Source of the DNA: Meconema thalassinum
Lineage: Eukaryota > Arthropoda > Insecta > Orthoptera > Tettigoniidae
Assembly: GCA_946902985.2 (NCBI GenBank)
Contig: OX336397.1
Coordinates: forward strand, 183,896,813-183,960,812
Reading direction: 5' to 3'
Length of the DNA stretch: 64,000 nucleotides
Made by a program: the position numbers and the translations under genes. The notes below the pieces were generated by a model. The model saw only the letters and a program-made list of their open reading frames with translations. It had not been told where the DNA came from and made no database searches. Shown piece by piece: positions 9,910 to 21,575 of the stretch (position 1 is the first letter of the stretch; the number at the start of each line of letters is the position of its first letter).

Positions 9910-12420
9910 ATGGCAATGAAGATTGAAGAGGTATATAAGATGTTTTCAGATGTCCAAAATAAGATGGACAATCTGACAAAAGATGTGGAAGGTGTTCGCA
10001 CGTACACCCAGAAAGGTTTTAAGAGTGTTAAAGAGGACGCTGAAAAGAAATTTAAGTCTGTTAGGGAAGAAGTAGAGAAAAGTAGGGACACTATTAAAGA
10101 ATCTGTAATTGAAAGCGTTAAAACAGAGGTAGATGCTGTTAAAGAAAGTGTTAGGGACACTATAGTAGAAAACATTGCTGACACAGTAAAGGAAAGTGTT
10201 AAAGACAGTATTAAACAAGATCTAGGTGAATTACAAGAGTCTTTGGAGAAATTACAAAGCAGTGCTACTTCCGTTAGCAGCGATGTTAATAAATTGCAAG
10301 TTAGTTCTACACAAGTCACGAACACAGTCGACAAAATACAGGAAAATGTTGACAAGATACAGGGAAATGTTAGAAAGACCCAAGATGAGTCTACATTACT
10401 CAAAGAAAGAGTCATTAAAATTCAGAACAACACCGTCGATTTACAAACTAGACTAGGTAGTGTAGAGTCTAACACAGAACAAGTTCAATCAAGATTAGGT
10501 GGAATTGAGTCCAACATGCAACACAAGTTTAAAGAATTAGAAACAAGTAATGATAATTTCCAGACTGAAATCAGAAAAGAATGGGAATCCAATAAACAAC
10601 AAGCTGAGGAAAACACATCACAAACTAACATGAGGTTAACAGAACTTAAAATAGTTGTTGACAGTTTGAAAACACAAGTACAGGATCACAGTAAATTGTT
10701 GAAAGATGGAATTGATGTAGATGTGGAAAATATTGTCAAAAAAAGTTTGGAAGCATTGAAGGATGATTGGAAGAAACTCAGTTCCGATCATGTTTCAAGC
10801 ATCAAACGTGAAATGGAAACCAAGATAGTTTCAACTGAAGCTAGATTAAATAAGGATGTTTCTGATGCAAGGGAGGATTTAATTAAAAGAATCAATCTTG
10901 TACAGAAAACTCAAAGTGATGATATGTCAGGAGTAAGAGCAGATCTCGATAGAGAAATGAATGAAACTAAGTCTTTAGGGGATAAAGTTAATCGAATGGA
11001 TAATGACTTGACGGAAGATAGGGAAAGGAGGTTAATTGAGCTTGAGGAAATCAAAAGGGGCATTCAAAATATTAACTTAGGCGATGCGTTAACGGCAGAA
11101 GCTATTAAGATATCATTAAAGGACGAACTTAGGAAGGAGATTCAGGAATGCATAGGAAATCAGGTCGAGACCGAAAACGAAGTAAAGGAAACAGATCAAG
11201 CTAGGATGACACGATTAGAAGATGAAATTAGAGATGTTAGAGCGAAACAAACTCCGATAGGACTTTCGATGCAACAAGATATAGATATAGGAGAGAATGA
11301 TTTCGGGATAGGAAGTCTAAGACAGGTACACCCTTCGAATAGAGCATCTAATGTCACTATCATTAGAAATTTTGAAGAAAAACCACGAAAATTTAATGAC
11401 AAAGATGGTCTTACACCAATTGAGTTCGTTAAGCATCTCCGTGGTTATTTTTATGAAAATCATATATCTCACGATAGAGAAATGCGTATCGTGGAACGCT
11501 ATCTCGAGGGATCACCTTTGGAGTGGTATCGTGCATTCAGGTATACGTTCGGAGACTTAGAGGAATTTGCCGAAGCTCTAGTCTAAAGGTATTGGAGTGT
11601 GGAAAGACAGCAAGATTTGAGAGCGGAGGTTTATTCTAAGAAATACTTAGGTACTCTCCCAACTAAGTACGCTGATTTCTTTAATATGCAATTAGCGAAG
11701 CTACGTTACCTTCAACCCCCTTTGACACAAACAGAATTGATAGAAGCTATTTCTAGGCAGCTTCAGGTTGATGTCAGACGTAATTTAATATCGTCAGGAG
11801 TCAATGATCTTGCCAAGATGGATGAACTACTTCGTAGACTTGACTACACAAGCTCCATGCCTAATGTAATTCCAAGAAACAGGCAGGATAGTAGAGAGGT
11901 GAATACGATAGTCATTGATCAGACCCAACAAACGGAAGAAGTAACGAATCAAGTTCAAAATAAATCGGGTCCTGAAAGGAACAATTATTTTAGAGATAGA
12001 CGGTATGAACCAAGGTACCGCCGATTCAGAGAAGGTAGACCTTACCAGCAAGAGGAGCGTAGAAATGGAGAAAATAACAGAAGGACAGGTTATTTCCGCA
12101 ATAACAATAACTATAATAACAACAATTATAGGAACTCCAACCCCAACCAATGAAATGATCAGAATAATCGAAACAATAGAGGTTACGGCCGATATAAAAA
12201 CTATAACGATGATGTATTCTCTAGACAGCAGTATAATGAGAGGTATCGTGAAGGTCAGGAGTACATTAGAAACGCTAACCAGGGGAATACAACTCGAGAT
12301 TCCAGAAATAACAACAGGAGTGAAGTTGACCCTAAACCAGGCACTAGTCAACAGGGAAGAGCTGAAGAAACAGCCCCTGAACAAACAAAAAAACTCCAAT
12401 CACGAAGCGCAATTAAATGA
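9910..12420 (+). pseudogene. E1 gag-like polyprotein, broken by two stop codons
   Basis: A single frame of about 836 codons. The start chosen is the ATG at 9910 (MAMKIEEVYKMF), which resembles the start of E2 gag; an upstream ATG at 9844 is also open. Residues about 1-430 are a very long coiled coil, with KESV/EKSR-type and VDKIQ repeats. Next comes a capsid-like region (FEEKPRKF, TPIEFVKHL, ERYLEGSPLEWYRAF, YWSVERQQDLRAE, FFNMQLAKLRYLQPPL), then an R/N-rich basic tail with many Asn-Asn runs. There is no CCHC knuckle, protease or RT. In-frame stops are TAA at 11584-11586 (probably from CAA) and TGA at 12151-12153 (probably from CGA). The capsid part resembles Ty3/Gypsy-type insect Gag proteins and is clearly related to the E2 frame. 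Confidence 0.75.
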
Positions 12421-12663
12421 AGGTCACTTGTCATATCGCAATGTCACGAATAATGATTTCTTTTTACCGAACTAAGGACAAAGAAGAACCAGAAGAATAG
12501 AGATGAGGAGATGACAAATCTAGAGAAAGATAGGGAAGATTCAATGCTGAGAATCTGAAGAAGTTTTACGAGAGAGTGGATTAACAAACGAATTTAGAAT
12601 TCTATTTCAAGGTTTGTTTTATGGAACCCGAATAAAAGCATTGGTCACGCTTTGATTCAAGCG

Positions 12664-12675
12664 TTAAGGGGAAAA
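12664..12675 (+). other. Polypurine tract of E1
   Basis: TTAAGGGGAAAA directly precedes the TG that begins the 3' LTR, the position expected of a plus-strand priming site. Confidence 0.7.
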
Positions 12676-12868
12676 TGAACTCGAATTCTAAATGATTCAG
12701 GATGGACAGGATGCTATTTAGGACGTTTTGGTGAAATTTGGAGAAGATTGCGATATTTTTGGAGGAATTACGACATTTTTAAAATTTTAATACGAGAGGA
12801 AGCTTCAGGTTGTGTTTGACAACAACAAAATGGCGAGAGAAGCCGCCCTTGGGCAATGCTGCGTAGTA
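12676..12868 (+). repeat. Truncated 3' LTR of E1
   Basis: 193 bp identical to 3292-3484 except for one A/G difference near the end. It breaks off at 12868, one base before the terminal TGAG of E2's LTR. The remainder of the LTR does not reappear beyond E2. Confidence 0.85.
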
Positions 12869-15800
12869 TGAGTGTCGTGCCCCACCAGCAACGAACTAAA
12901 GGTTAATCAACACTCCGTCGTTTCAAATAGTGTCAGCTGTCTAAAGTCATTTCCGCCAGGAAATATATAACATCACAAGGTGTCGGTCAGCAAGCTCAAA
13001 ATGTCTATTTCTCGATTAGCAGAAACAATTCATTAATTATCAGCTTGTTTAGAGTAATTATGCGATTGATTATTATTCCGTAGGTTTAAATTCATCGTCG
13101 GTTTATGGCGATAGTGCTGACGATCCTAGACACCTGGGATCAGCAGTAGCGTCTATTGCGAGATCAATTATCTGCTGTCACATCGACATAAAAGTCGGAA
13201 ATACAGTCAACGAGCTCCCACCGCTCGGACAAAGCAATAACACAAGTTATCAGTGGCGCTCGGCACATCTGATTAACCTCGGGAAGGCCTGGGAAACACT
13301 TCAGTCACCTCCCGATAACAATAAATCCACAGAACTGAGTCTGGACATTACGTGCGTTACAAACACTAAAATACCATGAATAGCCTCACACAAGGGTGTC
13401 TTACACTAGCCAAATAACAATGAAATAAACCTCATCCGAATATTGAATGTAAACTCTCCCTAGTGTCAATCGTAGTCGCTCAAAATGCGATCAAGCGTGT
13501 GACTTCAGCCAGTCAATCATCATAAGATCAAAATATCTGATTTGCGCAAAATGGGTGCTGAGATCTTGACCTAAATAAATGACTCACATAACTAACAGAA
13601 AACAATGCTACAAGGATTTTAGGGACTCAAATAAGCATTCTCACTTCTGTGCGCTTGGTGGATGATGGGTAATAACTCCACCTGTTCTAGCCATGAGCTT
13701 GGCTCGTAATCTTCGTTGTGTCTGGCAACGTTAACAAAACACAATAGATTCACATGTAAGCCTCAGTTCATCTGCAAATAAAGTCCTATATGAACTGGCT
13801 TGTGGTCTATCCCAATATAACAACAAATAACACAATCGTACTACGTAGAAACACGCAGTAAGAAAAGGACGTAACATGTCTTTCAAAATCAAAGAGTAGT
13901 AAAAGGTAGTAATGTCACTCCATCAGAGTCTCTGACGTGACAGATATGTCACTTTCAACATGTTTACATTATTATAACAAATAAAAATCCTGTGTCAAAA
14001 CTAGACACAAATAATACAGGACAATACGCAAATTCTCACATCTGCTGAGATTGCCAATGGTACGTTACTAGTACAGGGTTCGATGCTCTACTGCATACAA
14101 GTTAATTCCCTGACTATGTTCTTCACTAAGAACTGAATGGCATCAAAGCTCATCAAAATGAAACATTTATAGTGTAGTTACAAAACTGATAGTTCCAGTC
14201 GACTATCAACCGATACGGCGTAATCTAAATCAGATCAGTGGCGTGACATAAAATTACCAAAAATGGGTGTCACAAAACTAATATCACAAAATGACGGCTA
14301 ATCGTCATATCGAAGGAAACAAACAAAACTCCCCCATAAACAGTGTTAAACAAAATAGCTCAAAAACTACAGTCACGTCTAGCTAGCAGAATAGACCTGA
14401 CATCTCTCGACGTCCAAAATAATGCACCGATTGAACCATGTTCAATCAAAAGGGTGGCTAGCAATCACTATAAGTGAAATACAAAGAAATGACTGTTAAA
14501 TACAAAATCGTACCTAATGGCTGTCAAATTGAGTTCGGTTGGTTCAAACTAACTACACCACCACCAAAAGAATCATTACATAGAGAGAAGGAACGGACTC
14601 ACTGAATCAAGGCATCATCACCTCGTTCTTCCCAAAGAACTGGCGGGTATAAATCATCCTCTGGTTTCCGGACAAGGGTTGTCCAAACTAGGCTTTCACT
14701 CCGGGCCTTATCCTTGACCAGGGTCTTGATGCATCCTCGTGGTCGACGAAATGATGTCATCTTCTCTCCCACGGTGGTAGTCATTCTCCTTCTCCCAACA
14801 CGTTCATCTCCTCCTCGTGTGGAAACTCTAGGTCTTCTTTGTCATGTTGCAGTTCCTTAGGAACGGCTCCTTCACATTATGGGGGTTCTCACCCCATCTT
14901 CCCCATCGTAGATAGATGAATAATCACTTTGTACACGTGGTCAGTCGAATAAGCCATAATTGCTGATTACTTGCACTTGTAGAAATTATAATTCTCACAC
15001 GGCTTTCACTGAAGCTAAATTATCAAAAGTAAGAAATTCACTGATCTTAAAAGGTGCAGACTTTAACAAATTGCCCATACACTGTCTACTTTCACAGCTT
15101 CTATCGTAACGCTTACTTAGCGTGCTTTCACAATATATTCTGCCACACTGAAATCTCGTGGTATCTAAGTCATCCACGGCTAAAAATTCCCGCAATAGCG
15201 GCTGCAATATGTGCACAATTAGTGGCGTTTAAATTAAACACAAGAACTGTTACTTGTTCGCTCACTTTGAAATATTTGGTGTTCCTCGTGGACATACGAT
15301 TCTGATGGCCTCGTGGTTAACATGAGTTGTTCCATCGCCTAAAAATTTCACAGATATTCACTGATACTATAATCACGTTATTTATATGCTCACATGCTTT
15401 AATTATCCCTCGATGGGACACATTAAAGTGCTTAATAATATTCGATGCACACTGATAACTTTCTTCGCTTGCTGGCGGACTATTCCCTCGCCCAATGAGA
15501 CGGACTATGAATCACGTCCAATATGGACGATCAACCATACTCGAGTGCGTAGTGCGGTGTTCCTCCCTGCGGGATCTAGTGAATATATGAGTTGTTTAGC
15601 GACTATCCCCTTCCGTTTCGCATATCTACGATGTGAAATACCTTACCAAAATATATAATGACATTCACCAGAGTGTTCGGAATATGCTGATTTACAAATT
15701 GAGATGATCTGAGCCTTGTGAAAAATAGAGACATGTCAATAAGGACTCAGATAAGAAAATCGTGGATTTCTTCAAAGTCAAAAGTACAACCATAATCCTG

Positions 15801-17425
15801 TCCAGTCATGCGCCTATCTTCGGGTGTGTTCAAAGACGGTGCATAACATCAGCAAATGTGTTACAAGGAAAACAATTTGTTCCGTGAAGAACTATACAGC
15901 CTATTTTCATATATCCTACTTATGTTAATTGCCTATATCAACATACAAAATTTCAGTTTGATTGCTGTAATTGATTCGTAGATATTCAGAACCGACTAAA
16001 TATTGCGGAAGGTCGCCATGTTGGATTTTTATATAAGTAGGTCTTAGAGTTATCTACAGTTACATGAAGATTATTGTGTACGTGTTGTATTCAAACTTCA
16101 ATCGCATGATTAGGACACAAGAAGTAAGAACGAGATATAAAAGTTTCGCACAGCTGCCATCTTGTTGTTATGGAAATATTTGAAAAAAATAGATGCCAGT
16201 GGATTAATATTAAGGATTTACTGTGCCGAGTGTCATTGCACTCGAATGGTTAAATTGCGAGAAACGACCACGTGAATATTTATACTTCGCGTCTCCACCA
16301 TGTTGGATTTGTGGTCACCAGGTTATTGAAAGTCCTATAGGCTATTCTATGTTCATAGCCCTTATGAATATTAAAAATTTCAGTTTGATTGCTGTAATAG
16401 ATTCGTAGATATTGAGATCCATCTAAATATTTGGGATGATCGCCATGTTGGATTTTTATATGTATAGGCCATAGGGGCATGTACCATTATAGAAAAATTA
16501 ATGCGTAGGTTCATTATTCAAACTTTCACTTCGATCACATGATTACGACAAAAGAAATACAATCTTATTTTTAAAATTCGCACACCCGCCATCTTGAGGT
16601 TATGTAAACAATTGAACTAAATTAGATACCAGTGCATTACCATGGATATGAACATTTCAAGTACAAAGCTTCATTGCGTTTGGATCATTAAATCGCGAGA
16701 AAGGTCTATTTGAAATTTTCAAATTCGCTTGGCCGCCATATTCGTTTTGTAGTTAACCGGTTTTTGAAAGTCTTATAGATGAACTTCCAGTAGTGCGCTT
16801 TATTTCCGTACAAAATTTCAGGGTGATACCGCTAATAGTTTCAGAGATATAGAATGCCGGTGAAATATTTCTTACAGCCGCCATCTTGAGGTTATGTAAA
16901 CAATTCAACGAAGTTAGATGTCGGTGCATTACAATGTGTATACTGTACCAAGTTTTATTGCGTTTTGTTGGTTAAATCGCGACAAACGTCCATTTAAAAT
17001 TCGCAACTTCGCTTGGCAACCATGTTTTTTTGTAGTTACCAGGTTTTCAAAAGTCACGTAGGTGAACTTCTAATAGTTCCCTTTATCACCGTAAAATATT
17101 CCAGGGTGATATCGGTAATAGTTTCGGATATATGAATGCTGGTGAAATATTTCGCACAGCTGCCATGTTGGATTGGTGAGACGTAACAAAACTTGAAGGC
17201 CACGGTCGGCGTCGTCTGGAATAGTGCTATAAACTTACCGAGTTTCATTGAAATCGCTTTAGCTGTTTAGAAGGTATTAGGGGAGGGGACACACCATCAC
17301 ACACACCAGCACACACAAACGCACACACAGACAGACACACGGACAAAAGCTGATCTCATAAGCCTTTTTTTTTCATAAATGAAAATAGGCTAAAAATATC
17401 ACAAAACTTGAGCTCAGCGGGCTCA
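12869..17425 (-). repeat. 3' LTR of E2, interrupted by a 1.5-kb repeat
   Basis: It matches 21576-24610 across its length, except that 15880-17394 is an inserted dispersed repeat; the LTR resumes at about 17395 with ATATCACA and ends at GGGCTCA (17425). Short minus-strand frames here (14599-14784 and 14995-15216) recur in the other LTR but differ mostly at amino-acid-changing positions, so I do not call them genes. Confidence 0.8.
15880..17394 (-). mobile_element. 1.5-kb dispersed repeat with about 290-bp internal units (copy 1)
   Basis: An inverted copy is at 61297-62798. The interior is made of diverged units of about 290 bp, each with two points where ATGGCGGC (or its complement) is followed by a GTGCGAAATATTTCACCGGC-like stretch. 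One end carries an (AC)n-rich segment and a hairpin of the form AGCCT-T-run / A-run-AGGCT, ending in CTAA. The other end begins at TTCCGTGAAG. The insertion lies near the end of the E2 3' LTR. Class unknown; the end hairpin and CTAA hint at a Helitron-like unit but prove nothing. Confidence 0.75.
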
Positions 17426-17436
17426 TTTGCCTCTCC
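17426..17436 (-). other. Polypurine tract of E2
   Basis: On the minus strand GGAGAGGCAAA directly precedes the TGAG that opens the 3' LTR. Confidence 0.6.
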
Positions 17437-17592
17437 GTCGTTTCAGATAAAAATGAAGGGATGCATTTTTATTTGATTCAAAGTCCAAATCAAGCTTGGT
17501 GATACTTTTGTGCCTTCCCTCGGTGGTTCAATTCTTCAATATCGTCGTTCGTCAGCGTCGTTCGTAACAGGAAACAAAATTCGTTCGGTGGT

Positions 17593-20283
17593 TCACTTCT
17601 TCTTCCCGTAGATTCTACTGATTCTTTCCAGTTCATCGCTCAAATTGTATGTCTATCCCTCGACGTAATGACCTCTCGCAACATAGCGATCGTCATCAGA
17701 TGAGTCTCCTCCGGGTTTCATCCAATTGATATCTGCGGTTATAGTTCGACGATTCCTTCCATCATCATCTATTGCTGGAGCAACGGATATCTGGTCCAAG
17801 ACGACAGTGGCGTTTTCTTTCTTCCTGTCTGACTTCGGTTTATGCTCTCTTTCCCTCGGAGTAACATCCCGTTCTTCTCGTCGCTATCGTTCTCGGAGTT
17901 GGTTTATATATTCGCGACTCTCTTCTGCTCGTCCTCGTTAATCACGATCTACTTGATACCTAGGGTCACGATCACGGCGATATCCCCCGCTGTAACGGTA
18001 GTCTCGGCGAACGTTCCTTGCACGTGGAGTGTTCCTGTTCCCATGGCGGTCGTTATCTTGACGACGGTTCTTGTTCGTCCCTCGATCGAACCTTCTGTTC
18101 CAGTATCCTCTATTATCTTGCTGTCGATCTCTAGCGGACGGAGTTCCATTCCAATTTCGCTGATTCCGAGCGTAATTTTCGCGCTGGTACTGACTGTTTG
18201 TTGTCGGAGTCTGTTGTGGTGTCTGACTAACCTTATGCACGGTTGTCAAGTTGACGTGGCGTGTCTCTCCTCTTGCTGGTTTGTGAGTTGCGAATTGTTC
18301 AGTGTTCGCATCCAAGCGTCTGAGTATTTGATCACATTGTTGGAAGGTTGTTGCTCCTGCGGCAATCAACACTCGCTGAACATCGGCTGGGTATTGCCAT
18401 ATTATGGTATTGACAAGATCCTGTTCCGACAATGGAGGTTGAAGACAGCGAAGTTTCGCTAATTGCGTACCAAAGTAATTTGCATAGAGTGTAGGTGTGT
18501 TTGAGCTGTACCGTCTGGTGTACATTTCAGCACGGATACTCTGCAAAATGTCACTAGACCAATACGTTCTGAGCAAGGCTCCCCTGAAATCTTGATAGCC
18601 TGTAAAAGAGTATCGTAAAGTTCTAAACCACGTACTGGCTTGCCCTTCGAGAAGACGCTCTATGACTCTGAGCTCTCTCTCCGGTGTTACCATCGTGTCT
18701 TGTGGGTAGCTTTCGACATTTGTCAAAATTCCACTGGGGTGATCCCACTTGCAGTGCCTGAGAAACTAACTGGTTGCTCTTCTCTGGAACATATAATCAT
18801 GACATTGCCTTGACTCTGCTGAGTGTGTGCAGGTCTAAATGGAATTGCAGCGTAATTCAAGGTTGGCATGTCTGTTCGATTCGTAGCATCGCTAAAGTGT
18901 GGTTTTGGAAACGATGATGTTGATATAGGATTCGGTGTCTTATTCGCAAACTGAAATGGTTGCGGTTCAGGTGGTGCGCATGGTTGGGTACAAGACGGTG
19001 TCGAGTCTACGAACTGTGGTCCTGGTGTAGTTTGAGCATCAGCCGAAAACATAGTAGTGTGTGTGTTTGTCGGTTGAGCTTCTATTTTATATAGACACCT
19101 TTCTGACTGTTCTAAGCCTGGAACGGTCATTGCATCGGTTTTCCTACCCAGTTCATCAAGTTGGAGTTCTACTCTCTCAACCTTGCCTCTGAGACAAGTA
19201 TCAATCTCTCTAATAGCGGTCCTGAGGTTGTAAATGAGTTGTAATCGTTCAATCACGGCAACTTCCTCTAACCTTTTCCTCATGGATTCCACCTCTCCTT
19301 CAAATTTGTGCGACGTCTCCCCTAAGTTCTTTGACTTCATCGTGAACGCTGGCTACCTGTGCCTCCACAATATACTTGTGTTCCGTGAGGTCACCCCTCA
19401 AAAGTGTCATGCCAACTCTATTTTCATCTCTATGTGTGTACATGGTTTCACGCAATTCTCCCACGGTGTCCATTAACTGTGTAACGTTCATCGTGTTGGT
19501 CGCATGCACTTCCTTGAATATTACCATGTCATCAGCGATGGCCTTAACATTACGAATAACTGCGTAGGCTGCCCCTCTCATCAGCGTCAAACCTACATTA
19601 ACTGTAGAAATGTCCTTCTTGACAGTATCCATGAATCCCTCGACATGAGTTAAACGGTTACCAAACTCTTCCCTCGTATGGTCCAAGTCAGCTCTCATAT
19701 CTATCTGGACTCTCTCAACGGTTGCCTGAAGTTAAGCAGTATGATCGCCTAGTTTGGTCTGAACTCCCTCGCTAGCACGATTCATTTGCTCAGTTAAATT
19801 ATCGATTCGTCGGTTGGCATTCTGTTGGTGTCGTAAGACATCAACCCTAAACGCGCCTAAACCTGCTGTAAGGTTATTCCTAGCCTCATCACGGTGCGCT
19901 TCTATGTCAGCCCTGGCCTGCGTTAGATCAGCCCTAACATTGTTTAAGTCATCTCTGACTTGATTTAGAGTTTGAGTGTTGGCCTCTAAATCGACCCTAA
20001 CATTGTTTAAATGATCCCTAACTTGATTTACATCGACCCTAATCTCATTTACAGTTCGAGTGTTCACACCCAAGTCACCCCGGACTTCACCTAAGTCACC
20101 ACGGACTAGGCCTAAGTCACCCCGGACTTGATGTACATTACCACTGACAGTTCCTAAGTCACCGCGGACTTGGTCTACATTGCCACTGACAGTTCCTAAG
20201 TCAGTTCTTATCTGTTGGAGATTGGCAAAGACACCAGCCAACATCTCCCACATCACACGACGAATGGTCTCCTCGTCCATCAC
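17593..20283 (-). pseudogene. E2 gag-like protein, broken by stops and frameshifts
   Basis: The frame starts at MMDEETIRRVMWEM (20283). Residues about 20-180 are built from repeated VRGDLG / VSGNV / NNVRxDL units with heptad character, a long coiled coil. A second coiled coil and a P/T/Q-rich spacer follow. The capsid-like region (TPVEF, ERELRVIERLLEGQ, TYWSSDILQSIRAEMYTRRY, FGTQLAKLRCLQPPL) then gives way to an R/N/D-rich basic tail. Damage seen: TAA at 19732-19734 in frame, a frameshift around 19300-19340, another at 18723-18728 just after TPVEF, and TAA at 17938. The frame past 17938 still reads as basic, charged protein down to a stop at 17593, with two more stops on the way. It shares its capsid-like motifs and overall layout with E1 gag. 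Confidence 0.75.
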
Positions 20284-21575
20284 AAATTAATACAATTCAA
20301 AGAGAAATCGAAGGAGCAATTCATAAGGAAACGTACAACTATGACTAAGATACTTTTTGTGGCAACAAGCTTGCCTTCATTTAAATAAACATCAAAAGTA
20401 CTGCTGGAGTATGCAAACTAAGTGCTTCTTCATTTTACAACAACAACAAGCAATGCATAAGTAATATATTTACTTAGGATGAGGCATTAGCAAAGAAAAA
20501 CCTATCCTGCAATTATCAACAAAACAACGCCTCACCCCATGGACATAAATCACGCACGAATGCCATGCGGTCAATTGATCTGCAGTACGACTTTCTAAGT
20601 TCGTCCCAGTGCAGTCAATTTACATTTAATAAAAAATATGACTAGATCCTCTAAGAGCAGAAGGTCACCATGTCTACATCGGCATCACCAGTTGGGCTCC
20701 AAGAAAGATAAAAGAGTATATGTGCCCGTCAGAGGAGCTGTCAGGGTTGCCAACAACAGAAATGACTTCCCAGACACCTCACCTGCCGGAACCATGTGCC
20801 GAGATGATCGGATGCATTTCTTATAGGCCAGAGCAGCACGAGAAACTATGATCCAAGAGATCTGGGGTAACATGGTGGCTAAAGTCAAAGACGGCCCAAG
20901 AAAATACACCTTAAACAACTAGACTGAGAAAAGAAACATCCAGACTTAAGTGAAACATGTGATCGCATTTATTTTGAAATTAGCAAACACCTGTCCTAGT
21001 TCGGAGGGTTTATATCGGCTAATCCGCAATCTAATGAAAAAAGAAGAAAAAGATACAAGCCCTACCTGAAAACTAAAGGAAATCCTTGCGAAAGACCTAA
21101 TTACAAAGATAAACAACAACACAGCAACGCTAGGAAAATGGTACGCAAAGAATCCCTAATCCAAGTTACAAAGTTCAAGTTACTAACGGAATTTACATTT
21201 AACAGGGGTAGCAAAACAAATCTAAGTTACGATGATACCATTACCTTATTTACGTTGAACGTTATTCAATTAGCTAAGTCCTGACAATGAATACAAAAAC
21301 TTACGGCGATGACGTCCGTAAAGCAAAACATTAACATCAAATCTACATGACAGCCAAGAAAAAACGTTAAACAACACTCTTATGAACTACGTGTTTATCA
21401 ACACGGAAAAGGTAAACATGGGATTACACACATTGTAATATAAATAAAACACAAGATCAAATGCATGTTATTATCCTGCCTACACGTTTTGGAAATGCTA
21501 TTTGCATCCAAAGTCATCTAAGTGTGTGTTAAGTAGGTTGGCAATGGCGTTGTTACAACTACGACTTACATTACA
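20284..21575 (-). other. E2 untranslated leader between 5' LTR and gag
   Basis: About 1.3 kb without a convincing frame. No clear primer binding site was recognised next to the LTR: the first internal bases on the minus strand read TGTAATGTAAG, which do not begin with TGG. Short plus-strand frames here appear to be chance. Confidence 0.5.

Larger units (their letters stand above)
3292..12868 (+). mobile_element. LTR retrotransposon E1: giant LTR, gag only, 3' LTR truncated
   Basis: A 193-bp sequence starting TGAACTCGAATTC occurs at 3292 and again at 12676, differing by a single base. The second copy is preceded by a polypurine tract (TTAAGGGGAAAA), as expected at the start of a 3' LTR. Between them lie a TATA box, a primer-binding-site candidate at 9461 and a Gag-like frame, but no protease, RT, RNase H or integrase; only about 255 nt separate the end of gag from the 3' LTR. 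The 5' LTR carries a nested 2.07-kb DNA transposon. The 3' LTR stops at 12868, exactly where the LTR of E2 starts. I infer a non-autonomous gag-only (TR-GAG-like) element. Confidence 0.75.

Noticed and set aside
12005..12475. 156-codon threonine/isoleucine-rich frame
   Set aside because: A shifted reading of the Asn/Arg-rich E1 gag tail; the gag frame explains the composition.
14599..15216. Small minus-strand frames (61 and 73 codons) present in both E2 LTRs
   Set aside because: In the 61-codon pair about 10 of 13 base differences change the amino acid, the opposite of purifying selection. Their recurrence follows from LTR duplication.
17280..17345. AC/CACA-rich stretch as a regulatory element
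   Set aside because: It lies inside the 1.5-kb repeat and occurs as (GT)n in the inverse copy at 61340.
18720..18730. Programmed frameshift in E2 gag after TPVEF
   Set aside because: The sequence GGAATTTTGA is not a canonical -1 slippery heptamer, E1 has no shift at the same place, and E2 gag has other damage. A simple indel is more likely.
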